From Streptomyces sp. HD (GTDB lineage: Bacteria > Actinomycetota > Actinomycetes > Streptomycetales > Streptomycetaceae), in assembly GCF_028369295.1 (NCBI RefSeq), contig NZ_JAQMYP010000020.1:98593-162592 (forward strand): 64,000 bases of DNA, given 5' to 3'. Below, one piece after another: positions 56,522 through 64,000 of the stretch (within the stretch, counting starts at the first letter, position 1; every line of letters begins with the position of its first letter). The position numbers and the translations under genes are program-made. Under the pieces are notes generated by a model, which worked only from the letters and a program-made list of their open reading frames with translations, had not been told where the DNA came from and made no database searches.

Positions 56522-57211
56522 ATGGCAAGTGTGCTCGTGGTCGAGGACGACCAGTTCGTACGCTCGGCGCTCATCCGGCACCTGACCGACGCCGCCCACA
56601 CGGTGCGCAGCGTCGGCACGGCACTGGAGGCGCTGCGCGAGGTCGCCCATTTCCGCTTCGACGTGGTGATCCTGGACCTCGGTCTGCCGGACCTGGACGG
56701 CTCCGAGGCCCTGAAGATGCTGCGCGGCATCACCGACGTGCCTGTGATCATCGCCACCGCACGGGACGACGAGGCGGAGATCGTCCGGCTGCTGAACGCG
56801 GGGGCGGACGACTACCTCACCAAGCCGTTCTCGGTCGAGCACCTGTCGGCCCGGATGGCCGCCGTCCTGCGCCGCGCCCGGTCCGGCAGCGCGGAGGCCG
56901 CCCCGTCCAGCGTGCTCCGCGTCGGCGGCCTGACCGTCGACCCGCTGCGCCGCCAGGCCGAGCTGGACGGCGCACCTCTGGACCTCACCCGCCGCGAGTT
57001 CGACCTGCTCGCCTTCCTGGCCGGACGGCCCGGAGTCGTCGTGCCCCGCAAGGAACTGCTCGCCGAGGTGTGGCAGCAGTCCTACGGCGACGACCAGACC
57101 ATCGACGTCCATCTGTCCTGGCTGCGCCGCAAACTGGGCGAGACCGCAGCCAGCCCGCGCTATCTGCACACCCTGCGCGGCGTCGGCGTGAAGCTGGAGC
57201 CGCCACGATGA
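56522..57211 (+). CDS. OmpR/PhoB-family response regulator
   Basis: A 229-residue protein from ATG 56522. The receiver domain has Asp9/Asp10 (VVEDD), phosphoacceptor Asp52 (ILDLGLPD), Thr in IIATARDD and Lys in YLTKPF. The C-terminal winged helix (LDLTRREFDLLAFLAGRPGVVVPRKELLAEVWQQSYGDDQTIDVHLSWLRRKLGE...YLHTLRGVGVKL) binds DNA direct repeats. It overlaps the kinase gene by 4 bases (ATGA). Its signal is unknown; the downstream chitinase gene, with possible 11-bp direct repeats in its promoter, is a candidate target. Confidence 0.94.
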   Translation: MASVLVVEDDQFVRSALIRHLTDAAHTVRSVGTALEALREVAHFRFDVVILDLGLPDLDGSEALKMLRGITDVPVIIATARDDEAEIVRLLNAGADDYLTKPFSVEHLSARMAAVLRRARSGSAEAAPSSVLRVGGLTVDPLRRQAELDGAPLDLTRREFDLLAFLAGRPGVVVPRKELLAEVWQQSYGDDQTIDVHLSWLRRKLGETAASPRYLHTLRGVGVKLEPPR

Positions 57212-58611
57212 GATGGGCACTGGTCAAGGTCTGCCTGGCGGTCACCACGATGGTCGTGGTGGCCTTCGCCATCCCCCTCGGACTGGTCATCAGGGAGATG
57301 GCCCGCGACCGCGCCTTCTCCAACGCCGAGCGGGAGGCCGCCGCCGTCGCCCCCGCCCTGTCCATCACCACCGACCGGGACCAGCTGGAGCGGGTCGTCG
57401 CCTCCGCCGGGTCGGACGCGGGCATGGCCGTGCACATACCGGCCTCCGGCGACGCGACCGCCGTCGACCTCGGCCGCCGGCGCGCCGCCGCCGACGACAT
57501 CGCGACCGTACGACGGCTGGGCCGCGCCTCCACCACCGAGGTCCCCGGCGGATCCACCCTGCTCCAGCCGGTCGCGCTGAGCTCCGGCGAGATAGCCGTC
57601 GTGGAGGTGTACGTCCCCGACACGGACGTCACCAACGGCCTCGCCACGGCATGGGCCGTCCTGGCCGGGGTCGGCCTCGCGCTGATCGTCGGATCGGTCG
57701 CGGTCGCCGACCGGCTGGGCGTACGGATGGTGCGGCCGGCGCAGCGCCTGGTCGAGGGCGCGCATGAGCTGGGGGAGGGCAAGCTGGGCTCCAGGGTGCC
57801 CGAGGAGGGGCCGACCGAACTGCGGCTGGCGGCGGTCGCGTTCAATTCGATGGCCGACCAGGTCGTCCAACTCCTGGCGAACGAGCGGGAGTTGGCGGCC
57901 GACCTGTCCCACCGCCTGCGCACCCCGCTGACCGTGCTGCGGCTGAACGCGGCCTCGCTCGGGGACGGTCCGGCCGCCGAGCAGACCCGGGCGGCCGTCG
58001 CCCAGCTGGAGCGCGAGGTCGACAAGATCATCCGTACCGCGCGGGAGGCCAAGCCGCAGACGGTGGCGGCCGGTCCGGGCGCCGGGTGCGACGCGGCCGA
58101 AGTGGTGCGCGAGCGCATGGCGTTCTGGTCGGCGCTGGCGGAGGACGAGGGTCGCAAGGTGCGGGTGGCCGGCGTGGACCGCCCGGTGCGGATACCCGTG
58201 GCCCGGGCGGATCTGGCGGCCGCGCTGGACGCCCTGCTCGGCAACGTCTTCCGGCACACCTCCGAGGGCACGGCGTTCGCGGTCGACGTGCACAACGGCG
58301 AGGACGCGGTGATCGTGCTCGTCTCCGACGCGGGGCCCGGCATATCCGACCCCGAGGCGGCGATGGCCCGCGGCCGGGGCTCGGGCAGTGCCGGTTCGAC
58401 CGGCCTCGGCCTGGACATCGTGCGGCGCCTCGCGGAGTCGACGGGCGGGGATGTGCGGATCGGGTCGTCGGTGCTCGGCGGGACCGAGGTACGGATCTGG
58501 ATCCAGCTGGACGGAAGGGAGCCGGTGCGCAGAGGGCACCGGGGGTCGGTACGACGGCGCCGGCGCGCCAAATTGGTCTCGACCTTTAACCGTCCCCGAT
58601 CCCTTCCTTAA
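57208..58611 (+). CDS. Sensor histidine kinase
   Basis: A 467-residue protein from ATG 57208. Two helices (about 5-28 and 147-168) flank an extracytoplasmic domain of about 115 residues. A HAMP region (RPAQRLVEGAHELGEGKLGSRVPEEGPTEL) leads to the H-box His235 (DLSHRLRTPLTVLRLN), then the ATPase with N-box LGNVFRH, G1 DAGPGI and G2 GLGLDIVRRL. It phosphorylates the co-encoded regulator. The basic C-terminal tail (RRGHRGSVRRRRRAK) is unusual. Confidence 0.94.
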   Translation: MRWALVKVCLAVTTMVVVAFAIPLGLVIREMARDRAFSNAEREAAAVAPALSITTDRDQLERVVASAGSDAGMAVHIPASGDATAVDLGRRRAAADDIATVRRLGRASTTEVPGGSTLLQPVALSSGEIAVVEVYVPDTDVTNGLATAWAVLAGVGLALIVGSVAVADRLGVRMVRPAQRLVEGAHELGEGKLGSRVPEEGPTELRLAAVAFNSMADQVVQLLANERELAADLSHRLRTPLTVLRLNAASLGDGPAAEQTRAAVAQLEREVDKIIRTAREAKPQTVAAGPGAGCDAAEVVRERMAFWSALAEDEGRKVRVAGVDRPVRIPVARADLAAALDALLGNVFRHTSEGTAFAVDVHNGEDAVIVLVSDAGPGISDPEAAMARGRGSGSAGSTGLGLDIVRRLAESTGGDVRIGSSVLGGTEVRIWIQLDGREPVRRGHRGSVRRRRRAKLVSTFNRPRSLP

Positions 58612-58623
58612 GCGCGCCCTAAG
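58583..58623 (+). promoter_or_regulatory. Possible response-regulator direct repeats before the chitinase gene
   Basis: CCTTAAG (58606-58612) and CCCTAAG (58617-58623) are 11 bp apart, and CCTTTAA (58583-58589) lies 23 bp before the first. An 11-bp period is usual for OmpR/PhoB-type sites. The repeats overlap the kinase stop codon and lie about 100 bases before the chitinase start. Confidence 0.35.
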
Positions 58624-58720
58624 ATCCTCAACGCCGGTCTGGATCAGGGCTTTTGCCCGATTCCGGCTCGCTAGCGTGCTGCCTCACCCACCCCCCGTGA
58701 ACAGTGAAGGCAGGCATGCG

Positions 58721-60181
58721 ATGAGCACCCACCGGCGCAAGATCAGCGGCAGGAACAAGGCGATGGGCGGCTTGGTGGCCGCGGCCGTCGTCGGCGGCGG
58801 TGCGATCGTGTTCACCGGTACCGCCCAGGCGGCCGGCACCGGGGCGGCGTACACGAAGACCAGTGACTGGTCGACGGGTTACACCGCGCAGTACGTCGTC
58901 ACGAACGACGGCGAGCAGGCGAAGAAGGACTGGAAGCTGGAGTTCGACCTGCCGTCGGGCGCGAAGCTCAGCTCCCTGTGGAACGCCGAGTCGAGCGTGA
59001 GCGGACAGCACGTCACCGTGACGCCGCCGAAGTGGGACACCGACGGCCTGGCGGCCGGCGAGTCCGTGACGGTCGGCTTCGTGGTCAACGGCACGGCCTC
59101 GCCGACCGGTTGTCTGATCGACGACGTGAAGTGCTCCACGGACGACACGGCCACCCCGGTGCCGAGCGGCCGCCCGACCCAGTCACCGAAGCCGACCCCC
59201 ACCACGACGCCCAAGCCCAGCGCGACGCCCACCCAGTCCGCGACGCCCACCGCCAAGCCCTCGGAGACCTCCGGCACCGGCACCAAGGCGTCCGCCGGCT
59301 TCGCCCCGTACATCGACACCTCCCTCTACCCGGCCTTCGACATGGCCGCCAGCGCCGAGGCCACCGGCGTCAAGAACTACAACCTCGCCTTCATCACCGA
59401 CGGCGGCGGCTGCACCCCGAAGTGGGGCGGCGTGACGGACCTCGGCGGTGACGCGGTCGCCGCGCAGATCGGCGACCTGCGGGCCAAGGGCGGCGACGTC
59501 CGCGTCTCCTTCGGCGGCGCGGCCGGCAGTGAACTGGCGACGACCTGCTCGTCGGCGGACGCGCTGGCGGCGGCGTACGGCAAGGTCGTGGACGCATACA
59601 AGCTGACGAAGGCCGACTTCGACATCGAGGGCGGCGCACTGCCCGACAAGGCGGCCAACACCCGCCGCGCCCAGGCGATAGCCAAGCTCCAGGCGAACCA
59701 CCCCGGCCTGGACGTCTCCTTCACCCTGCCCGTCATGCCGGAGGGCCTGACCCAGCCGGGCGTGGACCTCCTCGCCGACGCCAGGCAGAACGGTGTGAAG
59801 ATCAACGCCGTCAACATCATGGCGATGGACTACGGCCCCGCGTACAGCGGCGACATGGGTACTTACGCCGAACAGGCGGCCACCGCCACCCAGGCCCAGG
59901 TCAAGAGCGTGCTCGCCCTCTCCGACAGCGCGGCCTGGAAGACCGTCGCCGTCACCCCGATGATCGGCGTCAACGACGTCACCACCGAGATCTTCAAGGT
60001 CGACGACGCCACCCAGCTGGTGAACTTCGCCAAGTCCAAGGGCCTCGGCTGGCTGTCGATGTGGTCGGCGACCCGCGACAAGCAGTGCGCGGGCGGCGAG
60101 AAGCCGTCGGCGGACGCGACGTGCAGCTCGATCCTCCAGGAGAAGTTCGCGTTCTCGAAGGCGTTCGCGGCCCACAAGTAA
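58721..60181 (+). CDS. Secreted GH18 chitinase with CBM2
   Basis: A 486-residue protein from ATG 58721. A signal peptide (MGGLVAAAVVGGGAIVFTGTAQA) precedes a CBM2 domain (about 40-145, TSDWSTGYTAQYVVTNDGEQAKKDWKLEFDLPSG), a Pro/Thr linker (145-185) and a GH18 domain (190-486). The catalytic motif is Asp299-Phe-Asp301-Ile-Glu303 (KADFDIEGGAL), matching the end of DxxDxDxE, with MAMDYGPAYSG and WLSMWSATRD further on. It degrades chitin, with the CBM binding chitin or cellulose. It follows the two-component operon and may be controlled by it. Confidence 0.94.
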   Translation: MSTHRRKISGRNKAMGGLVAAAVVGGGAIVFTGTAQAAGTGAAYTKTSDWSTGYTAQYVVTNDGEQAKKDWKLEFDLPSGAKLSSLWNAESSVSGQHVTVTPPKWDTDGLAAGESVTVGFVVNGTASPTGCLIDDVKCSTDDTATPVPSGRPTQSPKPTPTTTPKPSATPTQSATPTAKPSETSGTGTKASAGFAPYIDTSLYPAFDMAASAEATGVKNYNLAFITDGGGCTPKWGGVTDLGGDAVAAQIGDLRAKGGDVRVSFGGAAGSELATTCSSADALAAAYGKVVDAYKLTKADFDIEGGALPDKAANTRRAQAIAKLQANHPGLDVSFTLPVMPEGLTQPGVDLLADARQNGVKINAVNIMAMDYGPAYSGDMGTYAEQAATATQAQVKSVLALSDSAAWKTVAVTPMIGVNDVTTEIFKVDDATQLVNFAKSKGLGWLSMWSATRDKQCAGGEKPSADATCSSILQEKFAFSKAFAAHK

Positions 60182-60209
60182 CGCAGGCCGCCTCTCGACC
60201 CACGGGGGG

Positions 60210-60245
60210 CGCCCCGGCCGGTCTTCCCCCCATCCGGCCGGGGCG
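60210..60245 (+). terminator. Terminator of the chitinase gene
   Basis: CGCCCCGGCCGG (60210-60221) and CCGGCCGGGGCG (60234-60245) form a perfect 12-bp stem with a 12-base loop, 28 bases after the stop. Confidence 0.8.
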
Positions 60246-60319
60246 CGGGTGCTTGATGACGGGCGCCACGCAAAGGCGGGCGGGGTGCGGGGCAACGAGC
60301 AGTTGGACGTACTGCTTGG

Positions 60320-60433
60320 CGCACCTGTACGCCAAGTACACGAGCCGAGGGCCGAGCCCAGGACATCCTCCGCATCCTCGACCGGCGCGGCACCGAGGTC
60401 TCCGAAGAGGCCCGGGAGCGGGTCACATGCACG
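60320..60433 (+). pseudogene. Remnant of a Streptomyces hypothetical / Rpn-like gene
   Basis: In the frame of codon 60362 the sequence reads AEGRAQDILRILDRRGTEVSEEARERVTCT. This is the typical C-terminal helix region of a Streptomyces family I recall as ending EGRAEDILRILDRRGI-VS-EARERI. Upstream, LYAKYTSR is in a different frame. No start or ribosome site exists and the fragment runs into a terminator. It appears to be a decayed gene end between the chitinase and bglC. Confidence 0.45.
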
Positions 60434-60469
60434 GGGCGCGGCACGTTCCCTCCGCGTGCCGCGCCCCGT
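60431..60469 (-). terminator. Terminator of bglC
   Basis: ACGGGGCGCGGCACG (60431-60445) and CGTGCCGCGCCCCGT (60455-60469) form a perfect 15-bp stem with a 9-base loop, 34 bases beyond the bglC stop. Confidence 0.85.
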
Positions 60470-60502
60470 CCCTCGGTAGGGGACCCCGCCAGATCCGCTC
60501 CT

Positions 60503-61933
60503 TTAGGCCTCCTCGTCCACCCCCGGCAGCGCCCCCGTCCGAGCCGCCTTCCCGTACCAGTACGCACTCGACTTCGGCGTCCGGGCGAGCGTCGAGTAAT
60601 CGACGTACACCGCCCCGAACCGCTTCTCGTATCCGTACGCCCACTCGAAGTTGTCCATCAGGGACCACAGGTAGTAGCCGCGCACGTCCGCACCGTCCTC
60701 GATGGCGCGGCGGACCGCCGACAGGTGGCCGTGCAGGTAGGCGATGCGCTCGGGGTCGTGGACGCGGCCGTCGGGGTCCGGCTTGTCGTCGTAGGCGGCG
60801 CCGTTCTCGGTGATGTACAGGGGCAGGCCCGGAGCCTCCCGCGTGTACCGCATGATCAGGTCGTGCAGGCCCGTCGGGTCGATCGTCCAGCCCATCTCGG
60901 TGCGGTCGCCGGGGGTCTGGTGGAAGGCGACGTCGTCCGCGCCCGGCCAGGGAGTGTGGTCGCTGGCCCCGTGGCCGTCGGCGCGCGGCCCGGCCGCCTC
61001 CGTGTCCACGGCCGAGACCAGCGTGGGGGTGTAGTAGTTCAGGCCCAGCGCGTCCAACGGCTGGTTGATCGCCGCCAGGTCGTCGTCGAGGACGTAGGAC
61101 CAGTCGGTCACCAGCTCCGTCGCCGCGAACAGGGACTCCGGATACGCGCCGTGCAGGATCGGGCCGTGGAAGACCCCGTTGGCCAGGTCGTCGATCTTCC
61201 GGGCCGCGGCCAGGTCCGCCGGGTCCTGCGTGAGCGGCCGTACCGTCGAGGAGTTGAGGCTGAGCGCCACCGAGTTGCGGGCCGGCATCACCGAGCGCAG
61301 CGCCGAAGTGCCCAGACCGTGGGCCAGGTTCAGATGGTGCGCCGCCCGCAGCGAGGCCACGGGTTCCGTGCGGCCCGGTGCGTGCACGCCCGAGCCGTAG
61401 CCCAGGAACGCGCTGCACCACGGCTCGTTGAGCGTGATCCACTGCTCCACCCGGTCGCCGAGCGCCTCGCCGACGATCTGCGCGTACTCGGCGAACCGGT
61501 ACGCCGTGTCGCGCTCCGGCCAGCCGCCCGCGTCCTCCAGCTCCTGCGGCAGATCCCAGTGGTAGAGGGTGATGGCGGGCTTGATGCCGTGCTCCAGCAG
61601 TTCGTCGACCAGGCGGCGGTAGAAGTCCAGGCCCACCTGCACCGCCGGGCCCCGGCCGGTCGGCTGCACGCGCGACCACGAGAGCGAGAAGCGGTACGCG
61701 GTCAGGCCGAGCTCGGCCATCAGCGCCACGTCCTCGCGGTAGCGGTGGTAGTGGTCGACAGCGATGTCACCGTGCTCGCCGCCGGCCGTCCTGCCCGGCG
61801 TATGGCTGAAGGTGTCCCAGATCGACGGGGTGCGGCCGCCCTCCCGCACCGCTCCCTCGATCTGGTACGCGGACGTCGCGGCGCCCCAGAGGAAGGCGGG
61901 GGGAAAGGACACGGAGGACATGGGCTCAGGCAT
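60503..61933 (-). CDS. bglC: GH1 beta-glucosidase BglC
   Basis: A 476-residue protein from ATG 61933 (a second in-frame ATG is at 61921). GH1 hallmarks are FLWGAATSAYQIEGA at the N-terminus, the catalytic acid Glu170 in WITLNEPW, the nucleophile Glu376 in LYITENGAAY, and YLWSLMDNFEWAYGYEKRFG near the end. There is no signal peptide, so it is cytosolic and hydrolyses imported cellobiose to glucose. Order cebF-cebG-bglC is that of the cellobiose locus, and a CebR-type box overlaps the start codon, so cellobiose induction is expected. Confidence 0.95.
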   Translation of the reverse strand: MPEPMSSVSFPPAFLWGAATSAYQIEGAVREGGRTPSIWDTFSHTPGRTAGGEHGDIAVDHYHRYREDVALMAELGLTAYRFSLSWSRVQPTGRGPAVQVGLDFYRRLVDELLEHGIKPAITLYHWDLPQELEDAGGWPERDTAYRFAEYAQIVGEALGDRVEQWITLNEPWCSAFLGYGSGVHAPGRTEPVASLRAAHHLNLAHGLGTSALRSVMPARNSVALSLNSSTVRPLTQDPADLAAARKIDDLANGVFHGPILHGAYPESLFAATELVTDWSYVLDDDLAAINQPLDALGLNYYTPTLVSAVDTEAAGPRADGHGASDHTPWPGADDVAFHQTPGDRTEMGWTIDPTGLHDLIMRYTREAPGLPLYITENGAAYDDKPDPDGRVHDPERIAYLHGHLSAVRRAIEDGADVRGYYLWSLMDNFEWAYGYEKRFGAVYVDYSTLARTPKSSAYWYGKAARTGALPGVDEEA

Positions 61934-61946
61934 GGAAGCGCTCCCA
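61933..61946 (+). promoter_or_regulatory. CebR-type operator overlapping the bglC start
   Basis: TGGAAGCGCTCCCA matches the CebR consensus TGGGAGCGCTCCCA (from memory) at 13 of 14 positions. It includes the last base of the start codon and the purine-rich ribosome site, so repressor binding would block transcription through the start. Confidence 0.85.
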
Positions 61947-61965
61947 TAGGGGGTCGTGGAGACCG

Positions 61966-62037
61966 ACGGGTAGGAGGAGACGGAGAGGAGGGAATGGGGA
62001 GGAGAGGATGGGGGGAGGAGACGGGGAGGACGAGGGG
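61966..62037 (+). repeat. Polypurine tract upstream of bglC
   Basis: About 70 bases are over 90 percent A/G on the plus strand, with repeated GGAGGAGA and GGGGAGGA units. It lies between cebG and bglC and could form triplex or G-quadruplex structures. No coding potential. Confidence 0.75.
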
Positions 62038-62095
62038 CCGAGGCTGCGGTGACCCGGCCCCCTGTGACGTATGAGAAATGAGATACGGCCGGGCG

Positions 62096-62988
62096 TCAGC
62101 CCTTGATCGCCCCCTGCATGATGCCGCCGACGATCTGCTTGCCGAACAGCAGGAAGGCGATCAGCAGCGGCAGCGTGCCGAGCAGGGCGCCCGCCATGAT
62201 CACCGCTTGGTCGGGGACATAGCCGGTGCCCAGGGAGTTGAGGGCGACCTGCACGGTCGGGTTCTCCTGGTTCAGGGCGATGATCGGCCACAGGAAGTCG
62301 TTCCAGGCGAACACGAAGGTCAGCAGGCCGAGGACGGCCATCGCGGGCCGGGCGGCCGGGAACACCACATGCCACACGACCCGCAGACTGCTGGCGCCGT
62401 CCACCCGCGCCGCCTCGATCAGTTCGCCCGGCAGCGCCTGCACCAGGTACTGCCGCATGAAGAACGTACCGAAGGCCGTCACCAGGGTCGGCAGGATGAC
62501 CGTCTGCAGCTGGTTGGACCAGCCGAGGTCGGCCATCCACAGATACAGCGGTACGACGGCCAGCTGCGGCGGCACCATCATCGTGCCGATCGTCAGCATC
62601 AGCAGGACGCCCGAGAACCTGAACCGCAGTTTGGCGAAGGCGAATCCGGCGAGCGTGGAGAACAGCACCGTGCTGACCGTGATCGCGGTCGCGACGATCA
62701 CGGTGTTGAACATCGCGGTGCCGAGCCCGGCCTCCTCCCACGCCCGCTCCATGTTCTTGAACAGGTTGCCGCCGAACCACAGCGGCGGCGGGGTCTCGGC
62801 GAGCCGCCGGTCGGTGCGCGAGGCCGCGATCGCCGTCCACACCAGCGGGGCCAGCGAGACCAGCGCGAACAGGGTCAGTACGACGTAGGTGACCGGACCG
62901 GCGTGCAGCTGCTTGCCGGCGCCCATCACCCGGCGGCGCTCGCGGCGACCCTTCACGCCGCTCTGAGGAATCGTCAGGTCGCTTGCGG

Positions 62989-62992
<4 letters not shown>
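62096..62992 (-). CDS. cebG: Cellobiose ABC transporter permease CebG
   Basis: A 298-residue MalG-type permease from ATG 62992, overlapping the cebF stop by 4 bases. Six helices run from VTYVVLTLFALVSLAPLVWTAIAA onward, with the sugar-permease EAA loop EAARVDGASSLRVVWHVVFPAARPA. The C-terminal KQIVGGIMQGAIKG is typical of the family. With CebF it forms the cellobiose/cellotriose channel; the ATPase (MsiK) is encoded elsewhere in Streptomyces. Confidence 0.94.

Positions 62993-64000
<1,008 letters not shown>

Overview
This is chromosomal DNA of a Streptomyces species. It is very GC-rich with strong third-position GC bias, starts are often GTG, and genes commonly overlap by 1-8 nt. It carries Streptomyces hallmarks: sortase E with an LAxTG substrate, a CslA/GlxA glycan locus, a cellobiose locus with a CebR box, a CdgA-type c-di-GMP protein and NsdA-like regulators. 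Gene order from the right end leftwards (cebF-cebG-bglC, chitinase, cdgA, ehu genes, LPMO, cslA-glxA-GH6) matches my recollection of the S. coelicolor SCO2796-SCO2838 region in inverted orientation. That is recollection; I made no database comparison. The last 61 bases are an unbroken run of G, almost certainly a contig-end artefact that truncates cebF.

Left part (1-19.2 kb). It opens with the 3' end of a class E sortase, a small DUF6412-like protein, a short YidC paralogue and a FAH-family hydrolase. A heme-degrading-domain protein and a Gfo/Idh/MocA dehydrogenase follow, divergent from a ROK repressor with a clear operator between them. Next are an LARTG wall protein, a GntR regulator and a 2-aminoethylphosphonate (AEP)-type operon: FAD oxidoreductase, phosphonatase-like HAD protein, ABC ATPase, permease, permease/binding-protein fusion and phosphatase. 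Two transporter genes in this operon look damaged: the ATPase is frameshifted by a 35-nt palindromic insertion, and the second permease is fused in frame to the binding protein by a deletion. After these come a NagD-like HAD protein, a secreted protein plus class F sortase pair, a GAF-ANTAR regulator and a GH6 lipoprotein.

Middle (19-46 kb). glxA and cslA, with the GH6 gene, form the hyphal-tip glycan locus; the LPMO that belongs to it functionally lies about 4.4 kb beyond the cslA start. Between them sit a FadR-type regulator, a tRNA-Lys gene with two tandem 3'-fragments, an NlpC-like hydrolase and an SPFH protein. After the LPMO come a DUF3592 protein, an acyl-CoA synthetase whose 3' end runs into another tRNA-Lys 3'-fragment, and a second tRNA-Lys. 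A possible catabolic cluster follows: IclR regulator, EhuABCD-type ABC importer, DUF3830, amidase, 2-hydroxyacid dehydrogenase and two maleate-isomerase-like proteins. Then come a luciferase-like monooxygenase, the PAS-GGDEF-EAL protein CdgA, a glycine-rich M6-like metallopeptidase and a third tRNA-Lys.

Right part (46-64 kb). The most intriguing block is three tightly overlapping genes: an Fe-S PD-(D/E)XK nuclease, a 548-residue protein of unknown function and an SF1 (Dna2/Upf1-like) helicase. Together they look like a Dna2-type machine split over three polypeptides. Beyond it are a PAP2 phosphatase, a histidine phosphatase, an NsdA-like TPR regulator, a spermidine-synthase-like protein and an OmpR/histidine-kinase pair preceded by four DnaA-box-like sites at exact 18-bp spacing. 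The window ends with a CBM2-GH18 chitinase, a decayed gene remnant and the cellobiose genes bglC, cebG and cebF.
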